From Reddybacter sp041622675 (GTDB lineage Bacteria > Pseudomonadota > Gammaproteobacteria > Pseudomonadales > Porticoccaceae): 15,610 bases of DNA. Positions within the stretch are counted from its first letter, which is position 1. Each line of letters starts with the position of its first letter. The DNA lies in assembly GCA_041622675.1 (NCBI GenBank), contig JBFJYH010000055.1:1-15610 (forward strand). The letters are read 5' to 3'. Under the pieces are notes generated by a model. It worked only from the letters and a program-made list of their open reading frames with translations, did no database searches and was not told the origin of the DNA. Shown here piece after piece: positions 6,609 to 13,845 of the stretch. The position numbers and the translations under genes were made by a program.

Positions 6609-7229
6609 TTACAAACTCAGCGGTCGATTACTGGCATCAATGAATGCTTGCTTAAGGTTATCGTAGCCATACACTGCTGGGAATTGAGGAAATTCAGCGA
6701 CCACATTGTCGGGGGCCATAAACAGTATGCCCTCGTCGGCCTCAGCCAACATAGTGGTGTCGTTATAGGAATCGCCGGCGGCAATAATGCGGTAGTAAAG
6801 ACTTTTTAGTGAGAGTACGGCCTGGCGTTTGGGGTTGGCCTGACGCAATTTATAGTCAGTCACTCGTCCGGTTTTTTCATCCACTTCAAGCTGGTGACAC
6901 AACAGTGTGGGGAAACCCAGTTGTCGCATGAGTGGCTGGGAGAATTCATAAAAAGTGTCTGACAAAATAATGACCTGAAAGCGCTCGCGCAGCCAATCGA
7001 CAAACTCCACGGCACCGTCGAGGGGTTTGAGTCGGGCAATGACGGCCTGAATTTCATTGAGCCCCAAACCGTGCTCATCGAGTATTCGCAGCCTTTGTTG
7101 CATCAGCACGTCATAATCGGGAATATCCCGCGTTGTGGCTTTTAAGGCTTCTATACCGGTTTCTTCTGCAAAGGCAATCCAGATTTCGGGTATCAATACC
7201 CCTTCAAGATCAAGGCAGGCTATTTCCAC
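6609..7229 (-). CDS. thrH: ThrH: phosphoserine phosphatase / phosphoserine:homoserine phosphotransferase
   Basis: HAD-superfamily enzyme that hydrolyses phosphoserine to serine and can pass the phosphate to homoserine, linking serine and threonine synthesis; the activity was described for Pseudomonas aeruginosa ThrH. At 206 residues it matches that protein almost throughout: start MEIACLDLEGVL with nucleophile Asp7 and the ThrH-specific Glu9 (ordinary HAD phosphatases have Asp), motif II Ser90-Asp91-Thr92, motif III Lys134, and motif IV GDSYNDT at 152-158. The helical cap lies at about 15-75 and includes EIWIAFAEETGIEALKATTR. Translation starts at GTG 7229, with GGAG (plus 7237-7240) seven bases upstream. 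It follows cysB on the same strand after 204 bases and probably has its own promoter (candidate at 7263-7290). Confidence 0.95.
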   Translation of the reverse strand: MEIACLDLEGVLIPEIWIAFAEETGIEALKATTRDIPDYDVLMQQRLRILDEHGLGLNEIQAVIARLKPLDGAVEFVDWLRERFQVIILSDTFYEFSQPLMRQLGFPTLLCHQLEVDEKTGRVTDYKLRQANPKRQAVLSLKSLYYRIIAAGDSYNDTTMLAEADEGILFMAPDNVVAEFPQFPAVYGYDNLKQAFIDASNRPLSL

Positions 7230-7262
7230 AACAAGGCTCCAATAGGTTAAAAACTGCGCGCT

Positions 7263-7290
7263 ACTCTACCAGCTTGGTGCGTCGGTGCAA
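7263..7290 (-). promoter_or_regulatory. Candidate thrH promoter
   Basis: On the minus strand TTGCAC (7290-7285), a 16-base spacer, and TAGAGT (7268-7263) form a passable sigma-70 promoter. Transcription would begin near 7256, giving a short leader before the GTG at 7229. Two hexamer mismatches at each box make it a modest candidate. Confidence 0.3.
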
Positions 7291-7433
7291 GCAAGTAATG
7301 AGCGCACTCAAAGCCACTGGAGTCTTGCGTTAATCTCTTGATGTGATGAGTGCAGAGTGCGTCGTCACCGATCAATAAGCAGGTTCCTGCTCTGCGATTA
7401 AGGTCTTCTGAAAAGGCGCAATTCCCTCCCCCG

Positions 7434-8408
7434 TTAGTATTGGGGTAAATCGAAACCCGCAAAGAATTTATCAAGATCTTCCTTGGCGCTAATACTACAG
7501 GCCTTATCCACCACATCACGGTTTAGGTGGGGCGCAAAGCGCTCAATAAAGTCGTACATAAAGGTGCGTAAGTAAGTGCCGCGTCGGAAGCCAATACTGG
7601 TAACACTCGACTTAAACAGGTGTTTGGCTTCGAGGGCAACCAGGTCGTCGTCCTGTACCGGGTCATAGGCCATGTGGGCGACAATCCCTATTCCCAAGCC
7701 CAGGCGTACATAAGTTTTAATGACATCGGCATCGGTGGCTGTAAAGACCACTTTAGGGTCTAGGCCCTTTTTGCGGAAGGCTTCATCCAGTTTAGAGCGG
7801 CCAGTAAACCCGAACACGTAAGTGACTAAGGGGTGTTGGGCTACGTCTTCAAGGGTCAACTCAGAGATTTGACACAAAGGGTGATCTTTGGGGACAAGAA
7901 TACAGCGGTTCCAGCGATAGCAGGGCATCATCAATAAATTGTTAAACAGGTCGAGAGCTTCCGTGGCGATAGCGAAGTCAACATCGCCATCGGCGGCCAT
8001 CTCAGAAATTTGTATTGGCGTACCTTGATTCATGTGTAGAGAAACATCGGGGTAGCGTTCGATAAAAGAACCGATCACATCAGGTAATGCATAACGCGCC
8101 TGCGTATGGGTGGTGGCGATGGAGAGACTACCTTTATTGGGTGAGCTATATTCTTGAGCTAGTTGTTTAATACTTTCAACCTTACCGAGGATTTGTCCGG
8201 CTATTTCCAGTACTTCAGCACCGGCCGTGGTGACGCGGGTCAGGTGTTTGCCACTTCGAGAAAATATTTCAACACCCAATTCATCTTCTAGTAGACGAAT
8301 CTGCTTACTGATGCCTGGTTGAGATGTGTACAAACTTTGAGCGGTAGCAGAGACATTGAGATCGTGGCGAGATACTTCCCAGATATAGCGTAATTGCTGT
8401 AATTTCAT
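7434..8408 (-). CDS. cysB: LysR-type regulator CysB
   Basis: CysB activates sulfate assimilation and cysteine genes when cysteine is scarce, with N-acetylserine as inducer and sulfide/thiosulfate as anti-inducers, and represses its own gene. The 324 residues equal the family length. The start MKLQQLRYIWEVSRHDLNVS and the helix-turn-helix segment AQSLYTSQPGISKQIRLLED (23-42) are textbook CysB. The ligand-binding residues lie in TTHTQARYALP at 99-109 (T100, T102, Q103), with VDFAIATEAL at 143-152 and FGFTGRSKLDEAF at 199-211. The frame is open to 8450, but the family start is at 8408, with AGGGA just upstream. It is divergent from a TauE/SafE exporter with 114 bases between. Pseudomonas has cysH shortly downstream; here only thrH follows. 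Confidence is very high. Confidence 0.96.
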   Translation of the reverse strand: MKLQQLRYIWEVSRHDLNVSATAQSLYTSQPGISKQIRLLEDELGVEIFSRSGKHLTRVTTAGAEVLEIAGQILGKVESIKQLAQEYSSPNKGSLSIATTHTQARYALPDVIGSFIERYPDVSLHMNQGTPIQISEMAADGDVDFAIATEALDLFNNLLMMPCYRWNRCILVPKDHPLCQISELTLEDVAQHPLVTYVFGFTGRSKLDEAFRKKGLDPKVVFTATDADVIKTYVRLGLGIGIVAHMAYDPVQDDDLVALEAKHLFKSSVTSIGFRRGTYLRTFMYDFIERFAPHLNRDVVDKACSISAKEDLDKFFAGFDLPQY

Positions 8409-8458
8409 GAACACGTTCCCTAGACGACTAAGATCTAAAAATATAAACAACTATTCCT

Positions 8459-8486
8459 TTGAAGCATAGAGTCTTATGGGTAAAGT
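8459..8486 (+). promoter_or_regulatory. Candidate promoter for the TauE/SafE gene
   Basis: TTGAAG (8459-8464), a 16-base spacer and TAAAGT (8481-8486) resemble a weak sigma-70 promoter, placing transcription start near 8493 and the TTG start 30 bases on. It lies in the cysB divergent region, a typical place for LysR-type control, but I could not pin down a CysB site. Confidence 0.25.
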
Positions 8487-8522
8487 TGCCAATTAAATTA
8501 TCAGCTTGTTAACGGATTCCGC

Positions 8523-9311
8523 TTGCCCGATATACTACTTTACATTCTCTCTGGCGCTGGTGTCGGATTGGCGATTGGCTTAACCGGTGTCGGTGGCGGC
8601 TCGTTAATGACGCCCCTGCTGATCCTCTTTGGCTTCCCCTACAACGTCGCCATTGGTACTGACTTGCTGTATGCCGCTGCGACCAAAGCCGGTGGGGTTG
8701 TCGCCCACAAACGTAAACAGAGTATTCAATGGCCGATTGTCGGCTATCTTGCCGCTGGTAGTATCCCTGCATCGTTGCTGACCAGCTATTTTCTCAACAC
8801 TTTCTTTAACGAAGCTGATGCCTACGAAGAAATTCTTACCCGCAGTCTGGGTATTATGCTGATCCTCACGGCGCTAGTATTACTGTTTAAAAAAACTCTG
8901 CGTCAAAAAGGTGAAAAACCACCGGGGCAAATTGGCCTGTTTTTTCAAAGTCACGCTAAATATGTCACATTATTGAGTGGTGTTTTTCTCGGTGTTTTCG
9001 TGACCTTGTCTTCCGTGGGTGCTGGGGCTTTTTGCGCAGCACTGCTAATGACCTTATACCCTCGCCTGCCCGCTTTGCATGTCGTAGGTACCGATATTGC
9101 CCATGCGGTACCACTGACCCTAGTCGCCGGGCTTGGACACCTGTTGCTCTTGGGCAATGTCGATTTTCTTTTGCTCGCCTGCCTGCTAACTGGCTCCCTT
9201 CCCGCTATCCAGTTGGGCACCCATTTGGCCTCGCGCCTGCCCAGTCATGTTTTGCAATCTCTACTCGCTTGTTTATTACTCGGTATGGGTGTGCACTTTG
9301 CATCAAACTAA
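8523..9311 (+). CDS. TauE/SafE family sulfite/organosulfonate-type exporter (TSUP)
   Basis: Integral membrane protein of the PF01925 type, whose members export sulfite, sulfoacetate or other anions produced in sulfur metabolism. The 262-residue protein shows two related halves: GAGVGLAIGLTGVGGGS at 11-27 with GTDLLYAAATKAGG at 45-58, and GVFLGVFVTLSSVGAGAF at 153-170 with GTDIAHAVPLTLVAG at 189-203. Hydrophobic segments number about eight, at roughly 5-36, 45-60, 70-92, 106-123, 147-178, 190-211, 213-232 and 242-259. Translation appears to start at TTG 8523: an in-frame stop lies at 8481-8483, no ATG lies between, and this start gives the expected N-terminus; the ribosome binding site is weak (GGA at 8514-8516). 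Being divergent from cysB suggests a sulfur-linked substrate such as sulfite, but this is inference. The stop lies 11 bases from the convergent nucleotidase gene. Confidence 0.88.
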   Translation: MPDILLYILSGAGVGLAIGLTGVGGGSLMTPLLILFGFPYNVAIGTDLLYAAATKAGGVVAHKRKQSIQWPIVGYLAAGSIPASLLTSYFLNTFFNEADAYEEILTRSLGIMLILTALVLLFKKTLRQKGEKPPGQIGLFFQSHAKYVTLLSGVFLGVFVTLSSVGAGAFCAALLMTLYPRLPALHVVGTDIAHAVPLTLVAGLGHLLLLGNVDFLLLACLLTGSLPAIQLGTHLASRLPSHVLQSLLACLLLGMGVHFASN

Positions 9312-9322
9312 GAGATAAAGCC

Positions 9323-10237
9323 CTAGCCTTCTTCGTTGGCAATACCGTGGGGCACATGGCCTGTCGCCACCTTGACGCTCGCCAATTCACAGTGGCCCTG
9401 TTGGTCGTCAAAAAACACATCCGCTTCAAAGGCGCGTAGAAACTCACTTTTGTTGAGACCACCGAGAAACAAAGACTCATCAATGCGAATACCCCATTCC
9501 CGTAAGGTGCGTACAACTCTTTCATGTGCTGGGGCGGAACGCGCCGTCACCAAAGCAGTGCGGATAGGACCTGTTTCGGGGGGAAACTCGGCCTGTAACA
9601 CTTGTAAGGCCTGCAAGAAGTTCTTGAAGGGACCGCCGCTGAGGGGTGTTTTGGCAGCGGCTTTTTCGCTCTGGGTAAACGCGGCCAAACCCTCGGTTTT
9701 GTAGATCCGTTCTGCCTCATCGGAAAACAACACGGCGTCTCCATCGAAGGCGAAGCGCAATTCCTCACTATCGTCGTCAGATACTTTACCCGATGATAAC
9801 AAGGTTGCCGCCGCTATGCCGTACTTCAGGGCGTTGCGTACGTCTTCTGCGTGGGTTGATAGAAACAGGTGGCAGCCAAAGGCCGAGACATAGCGATAGG
9901 GGCTTCTGCCGCCGCAAAAAGCGGCGCGGGTAATGTCGAGTTGATGGTGTTCTATGGAATTAAAAATTCGCAAACCGGTATCGGCTGAGTTACGCGAGAG
10001 TAAAATGACTTCAACTCGGGGGGTCTCAAACTGCTCGTTAATTCGCAATAATTTCTTCACCAAAGGGAAGGCATCCCCGGGTGCAAGCGGCTCATCTTCG
10101 TGTTCAATTTGATACTGAGAGTAGGCGTTCAAGCCCTCGTGCTGAAAAACATCATCGCTCTCTCTCAGGTCAAACAAAACTCGAGAGGAGATGGCGATAA
10201 CCAGTTTTTCAGTATTGTTACTTGGTGTATTCGACAC
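9323..10237 (-). CDS. Cytosolic 5'-nucleotidase (5'-nucleotidase I family)
   Basis: Soluble phosphatase that removes phosphate from nucleoside 5'-monophosphates, related to the animal cN-I AMP-preferring enzymes (PF06189); the bacterial substrate range is not well defined. The 304 residues carry KLVIAISSRVLFDLRESDDV at 11-30, FCGGRSPYRYVSAFGCHLFL at 107-126 and the central acidic motif AFDGDAVLFSDEAE at 163-176 with Asp165 and Asp167. Further on come LVTARSAPAHERV at 229-241, LGGLNKSEFLRAFEADVFFD at 258-277 and a GHVPHG end. The two acidic motifs and the Thr/Arg motif reproduce a HAD-like active site. The start is GTG 10237, with GAGGAG (plus 10247-10252) nine bases upstream. It comes 34 bases after the symporter gene on the same strand and is probably co-transcribed with it. 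The functional link is unclear. Confidence 0.87.
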   Translation of the reverse strand: MSNTPSNNTEKLVIAISSRVLFDLRESDDVFQHEGLNAYSQYQIEHEDEPLAPGDAFPLVKKLLRINEQFETPRVEVILLSRNSADTGLRIFNSIEHHQLDITRAAFCGGRSPYRYVSAFGCHLFLSTHAEDVRNALKYGIAAATLLSSGKVSDDDSEELRFAFDGDAVLFSDEAERIYKTEGLAAFTQSEKAAAKTPLSGGPFKNFLQALQVLQAEFPPETGPIRTALVTARSAPAHERVVRTLREWGIRIDESLFLGGLNKSEFLRAFEADVFFDDQQGHCELASVKVATGHVPHGIANEEG

Positions 10238-10271
10238 GCTATGACTCTCCTCAATTAGGATGTCCCGCTAT

Positions 10272-11624
10272 TTATGGCTTGCTTTCACCCTGCCCTGTAA
10301 ACCAACTGCGAGTCAGACGGAAAATAACAGGGCTGAGTAAAAGCAGAGCCATTAAATTGGGTATGGCCATCAAGGCATTGAGAGTATCGGCTAGCAACCA
10401 GGCGATACCAAGCCCTTTGACAGCGCCAATGTAAACCGCTGCTGTCCATAAAATGCGGTAGGGGATGATCACTTTAACCCCTAATAAAAATTCCGCACAC
10501 CGCTCACCATAGTAACTCCAGCCAATAATAGTGGTGAAGGCGAAAAGTACCAGCGCGAGAGCGACAAATTTATCACCCAGCTCAGGAAACACAGTGGCAA
10601 AACCAGAGGCTGTCATTGCCGCTGCCTGGGCATCGCCGGTCCATACCCCAGTGAGAATAATAACCAGTCCGGTCATGGTGCAAATCACCAGGGTGTCGAT
10701 AAAGGTGCCCAGCATGGCAATGCTCCCCTGACGTACGGGGCTATCAGTTTCCGCTGCAGCGTGGGCAATGGGCGCACTACCCAGGCCCGCCTCGTTGGAA
10801 AATACCCCTCTGGCGACACCCATGCGAATGGCGAGCATCACCGCAGCACCGGCAAAACCGCCCTCTGCGGCTACCGGGTTAAAAGCACTGTGGAGTATTA
10901 AACTGAAGGCTGTGGGTATGTCATCGAAATTCTGAGCGATAACAAAGCCGCAACCCAATATATAGGTAACCCCCATCAGCGGCACCAGCGTCGAGGCAAC
11001 GCGCGCAATCACTTTAACTCCACCAAGTAGAACAATGCCTACTAGGGTTGTCATCACTGCACCAGAGACCCACTGCGGGATTTGAAAAGCGCTTGCCATC
11101 ACCCGTGACACTTCACTCGCCTGTACGGTATTGCCGATACCAAAACCGGCTAACATACCAAATAGTGCAAACAAGGTGGCGAGCCACAACCAACGTTGTC
11201 CCAAACCATTTTTGATGTAATACATCGGGCCACCCATCTTGTGGCCAGCCTCGTCGGTCTCGCGGTAGTGAACAGCGAGTACAGCTTCGCCGTATTTTGT
11301 CGCCATGCCCACCAAGGCCGTACACCACATCCAAAACAGGGCACCGGGTCCGCCAATACCAATAGCGGTGGCAACCCCTGCGATATTGCCGGTGCCGACG
11401 GTGGCCGACAATGACGTCATTAATGCAGCGAAAGGGCTGATATCCCCTTCGCCCCTCGATTTGCCACCCTTGAAGAGTTGAGTAAAGGCAAAACCCAGTT
11501 TGCGCAGGGGTAACAGACGGAGACCTAACATTAAGTAGAGCCCGGTGCAGAGGATGAAAAACAGCATCACTGGACCCCAGGCAAAACTATTTAGGGTATT
11601 TAAAAGGAATTCAAAGGTTTCCAT
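10272..11624 (-). CDS. Alanine/glycine:cation symporter (AGCS family)
   Basis: Sodium- or proton-driven inner-membrane carrier for alanine, glycine and, in studied members, sometimes D-alanine. The 450-residue length is typical. Family signatures are plain: LSATVGTGNIAGVATAIGIG at 72-91 followed by GGPGALFWMW, then KYGEAVLAVHYR at 110-121, GGPMYYIKNGLG at 131-142, and RMGVARGVFSNEAGLGSAPI at 267-286, the conserved substrate/sodium-site region. About eleven hydrophobic helices can be traced. The ATG at 11624 is preceded only by an A-rich stretch, not a clear Shine-Dalgarno. The gene lies 68 bases after the D-cysteine desulfhydrase gene and 34 before the nucleotidase gene, all on the minus strand, so one transcript is likely. 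The neighbour suggests that the imported amino acid may be a D-amino acid or a small non-protein amino acid, but sequence alone cannot show this. Confidence 0.92.
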   Translation of the reverse strand: METFEFLLNTLNSFAWGPVMLFFILCTGLYLMLGLRLLPLRKLGFAFTQLFKGGKSRGEGDISPFAALMTSLSATVGTGNIAGVATAIGIGGPGALFWMWCTALVGMATKYGEAVLAVHYRETDEAGHKMGGPMYYIKNGLGQRWLWLATLFALFGMLAGFGIGNTVQASEVSRVMASAFQIPQWVSGAVMTTLVGIVLLGGVKVIARVASTLVPLMGVTYILGCGFVIAQNFDDIPTAFSLILHSAFNPVAAEGGFAGAAVMLAIRMGVARGVFSNEAGLGSAPIAHAAAETDSPVRQGSIAMLGTFIDTLVICTMTGLVIILTGVWTGDAQAAAMTASGFATVFPELGDKFVALALVLFAFTTIIGWSYYGERCAEFLLGVKVIIPYRILWTAAVYIGAVKGLGIAWLLADTLNALMAIPNLMALLLLSPVIFRLTRSWFTGQGESKP

Positions 11625-11692
11625 TCTTTTTTTGTTTTCTCATGAGTGATTACTGCCGGGTTTTGTCAAAACATAAGCAATAAAAAATAGGG

Positions 11693-12727
11693 CTAAAAAG
11701 AGAGTTGTTCACGTTGGGCAAACAAGCCAAATAATCCCCCGGTATGGACAAAGACAATATCATTAGCCTCGGCAAAATAGCCCTGCTCTATTAGACTCAG
11801 CATGCCATGAAATGCTTTGCCAGTATAAACCGGATCAAGCAATAAACCTTCAAGCGCCGCGACCTGTTTAATGCTGGCAAAGACCTCGGGGCCGGCCTTG
11901 GAATAACCCGGCCCGATGAAGTCATCATTCACCTCTACCGACAAACCTTCAGGTAGAGAAGAAATCTTGTAACGGTTTTGCCAATCGGTAATATCGGCCA
12001 TTACTTTACGCTGAAAATAAATTGCGTCATCGCACACCGCAATGCCCAGTACTTGGGCGTCGAGCTGGTGCAACGCACAGCCCAAACTCAACCCTGCCTG
12101 TGTGCCGCCGGAGCCCGTGGCATGGATAATATGGGAGGGTTGGATGTTGGCCTGCTGAAAATCACTGGCCAGTTCTTCGATACAGCGGACATACCCCCAA
12201 ATACCCGTGCCATCGCTGGCACCAGTGGGAATTAAATACGGTTTGCGCCCCTTGTCGGCATAGTGCTGTGACCAGTACTCGAAAAGCTCACGCTGATGGG
12301 CTTGAAATTCTGCTTTTGGGTAAATCGAAACTTCGGCACCAGAGAGATAATCAAGGAATAAGTTGCCATCAGGTGTGGTCGATTGCCGGTGGCGGCTCAG
12401 TTCTTCGTCTCGAAGTTCCTCATCCCTAAGGATGAGATGCACCTTAAGCCCCAAGCGGGCACCGAGAATAGCAGTAGCGCGGCAGTGATTAGACTGGACC
12501 CCGCCACAGGTAATGAGGGTGTCAGATCCCTGGGACAGTGCTCGGGCCAGGGTGAATTCAAGTTTGCGAATTTTATTGCCACTCAAAGCACAACCGGTTA
12601 GGTCATCGCGTTTAACCCAAATGCGGGGGCCGCAATACTGTGCAGACAAGCGTTCTAATCGTTGGAGGGGCGTTGGCAGCTGGGCCAGCGCTAGCCTGTC
12701 GGGATAATTAATAGAGGGGCTGGTCAT
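11693..12727 (-). CDS. dcyD: D-cysteine desulfhydrase (PLP enzyme of the ACC deaminase family)
   Basis: Fold-type II PLP enzyme expected to split D-cysteine into pyruvate, sulfide and ammonia. In 344 residues: the PLP lysine Lys52 in SGNKIRKLE, GGVQSNHCRATA at 75-86, TGSGGTQAGLSLG for the phosphate at 204-216, DPVYTGKAFHGM at 298-309 and HTGGLFGLF at 328-336. ACC deaminases carry Glu and Leu at two specificity sites; here both are Thr (Thr302, Thr329, 27 apart), which is the D-cysteine desulfhydrase pattern. ACC deamination is therefore unlikely. A peptide doublet RDEELRDEEL at 101-110 is a local duplication with diverged codons. The start is ATG 12727, with AAGGA about 12 bases upstream. The symporter gene follows 68 bases downstream. 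An L-cysteate or L-cysteine-acting relative remains possible. Confidence 0.85.
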   Translation of the reverse strand: MTSPSINYPDRLALAQLPTPLQRLERLSAQYCGPRIWVKRDDLTGCALSGNKIRKLEFTLARALSQGSDTLITCGGVQSNHCRATAILGARLGLKVHLILRDEELRDEELSRHRQSTTPDGNLFLDYLSGAEVSIYPKAEFQAHQRELFEYWSQHYADKGRKPYLIPTGASDGTGIWGYVRCIEELASDFQQANIQPSHIIHATGSGGTQAGLSLGCALHQLDAQVLGIAVCDDAIYFQRKVMADITDWQNRYKISSLPEGLSVEVNDDFIGPGYSKAGPEVFASIKQVAALEGLLLDPVYTGKAFHGMLSLIEQGYFAEANDIVFVHTGGLFGLFAQREQLSF

Positions 12728-12791
12728 TATCGATGCTGTCCTTAGCTAGGCAATATCTAAGACCATAACATGGCGTGTGGTATGAGCTGGA

Positions 12792-12828
12792 GAAGAAATA
12801 AGGGGCAGCATTGCCCCCTTATTTCTTC
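12792..12828 (-). terminator. Strong stem-loop terminator downstream of yajC
   Basis: Fourteen consecutive base pairs (12792-12805 with 12815-12828) plus two more after a single bulged base enclose a 4-base loop. The GC core is GGGG/CCCC and the outer arms are A-rich on one side and T-rich on the other, so it looks bidirectional. It starts about 20 bases past the yajC stop and separates yajC from dcyD. Confidence 0.75.
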
Positions 12829-12848
12829 AAGCTTTAGGTCATCAAACC

Positions 12849-13178
12849 TTAAATGGCCTTGATAGTGCCCTTTGGCAAAATGGCATGAATGGCATTGCGC
12901 TGAAACTTAAGCTCGACTTTATCAGATACCTCAAGCACCAGGTAGTCGCCCTCGAGCTTACTGATTTTGCCAATAATACCGCTATTGGTAACAATCTCGT
13001 CGCCCTTAGCAACGCTGGTGACCAGCTCTCGGTGCTCTTTCTGCTTTTTTCGTTGGGGGCGGATAATCATAAAATACATAAAAACAAAAAGACCGGCAAA
13101 CATCGCTAAAGTAATCAACGGATCGGGCTCGCCGGGGGCCGGTGCGGCTGCATGGGCTGCAGGTATAAAAAATGACAT
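12849..13178 (-). CDS. yajC: Sec translocase accessory subunit YajC
   Basis: Small inner-membrane protein that joins SecDF and YidC and supports SecYEG-dependent export. At 109 residues it has the family length. A short Ala/Pro-rich N-terminus (AAHAAAPAPGEPDP) leads to one transmembrane helix at about 21-40 (ITLAMFAGLFVFMYFMIIRP), then the basic RPQRKKQKEH stretch at 39-48 and a cytoplasmic SH3-like domain with VAKGDEIVTNSGIIGKI at 56-72. The start at 13178 has GAGGAG (plus 13187-13192) at ideal spacing. In most gammaproteobacteria yajC lies between tgt and secD; here it follows bcp by 80 bases and is ended by a strong hairpin, with no sec genes near. Either the cluster was split or this is an extra copy. 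Confidence 0.93.
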   Translation of the reverse strand: MSFFIPAAHAAAPAPGEPDPLITLAMFAGLFVFMYFMIIRPQRKKQKEHRELVTSVAKGDEIVTNSGIIGKISKLEGDYLVLEVSDKVELKFQRNAIHAILPKGTIKAI

Positions 13179-13258
13179 GTTATAAACTCCTCAAGCTTTC
13201 TTGGTTAACTAAATGATTTTATTTGAATTAATGGCTACCTTGGTTTAAGACCAGGTGA

Positions 13259-13738
13259 CTAATCACTAAGATTGTCTTTTATCCATTGCTGTACATCATC
13301 ATGGTGGGTTTTGGTTTTCACCTTCTCGATTACATGCTTGAGGCGCCCATCTTTACCAATGATAAAAGTGGTGCGCTTAAGCCCCATATATTCTTTACCA
13401 AAGGTTTTTTTCATTCCCCAGACACCGTATTTATCGGCAATGGCGTGGTCTTCGTCTGACAATAAATCAAAATTTAGCGACTGCTTCTCTGTAAAGCGTT
13501 GCAAGCGATTAACCGCGTCTGGGCTGACACCCAGTACCACCGTATCAAGCGTTGCGAATTCCGCTTCACTATCCCGAATACCACAAGCTTGCACATTGCA
13601 ACCGGGCGTCATCGCCTTGGGATAAAAATATAAAACGACATTTTTACTATGGCGGAAATCTTTCAATGCAACAGCTTCATTGCGCTGGTTTTGCAATTGG
13701 AAAACGGGGGCTAAATTACCGATTTTAGGTAGCGTCAT
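13259..13738 (-). CDS. bcp: Thioredoxin-dependent peroxiredoxin Bcp/PrxQ
   Basis: Cytoplasmic thiol peroxidase that reduces hydrogen peroxide and organic hydroperoxides using thioredoxin. The 159-residue protein aligns along its whole length with E. coli Bcp. The peroxidatic cysteine is Cys47 in YFYPKAMTPGC, which keeps the P-x3-T-x2-C motif, and the resolving cysteine is Cys52, five residues later (the atypical two-cysteine arrangement). The usual Thr after the first Cys is Asn here. Other landmarks are NFDLLSDEDHAIADKYGVWG at 89-108 and the ending DDVQQWIKDNL. The ATG at 13738 has GAGGAG (plus 13745-13750) just upstream. yajC follows on the same strand; the two may be co-transcribed. Confidence 0.93.
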   Translation of the reverse strand: MTLPKIGNLAPVFQLQNQRNEAVALKDFRHSKNVVLYFYPKAMTPGCNVQACGIRDSEAEFATLDTVVLGVSPDAVNRLQRFTEKQSLNFDLLSDEDHAIADKYGVWGMKKTFGKEYMGLKRTTFIIGKDGRLKHVIEKVKTKTHHDDVQQWIKDNLSD

Positions 13739-13806
13739 ACTGCTCTCCTCTTCGACAGTTAGTCGTTTTATTGCTGTATTGGGTGCCGCTTTCTAGACAT
13801 AACGAA

Positions 13807-13833
13807 AAAAGAGCGCCAACCAGGCGCCCTTTT
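13807..13833 (-). terminator. Intrinsic terminator of mdh
   Basis: On the minus strand a GC-rich stem GGGCGCC/GGCGCTC with a 5-base loop is followed by a run of six T. One position is an A-C mismatch on the plus strand but a G-U pair in the minus-strand RNA, which points to the minus strand as the one that matters. It begins 13 bases past the mdh stop. Confidence 0.8.
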
Positions 13834-13845
13834 CAATTTTCTCGC

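Noticed and set aside
7378..7391. AGCAGG-TT-CCTGCT inverted repeat between cysB and thrH
   Set aside because: The two-base centre prevents a stable hairpin, it is single-copy, and it lacks a promoter context that would support an operator.
7247..7519. 90-codon minus-strand ORF crossing the cysB 3' end
   Set aside because: It lies mostly out of frame in or after cysB and shows no family resemblance; it reads as a chance open frame.
13235..13256. Weak stem between bcp and yajC as a terminator
   Set aside because: The stem is short, has a mismatch in minus-strand RNA and no T-run, so read-through from bcp into yajC is more likely.
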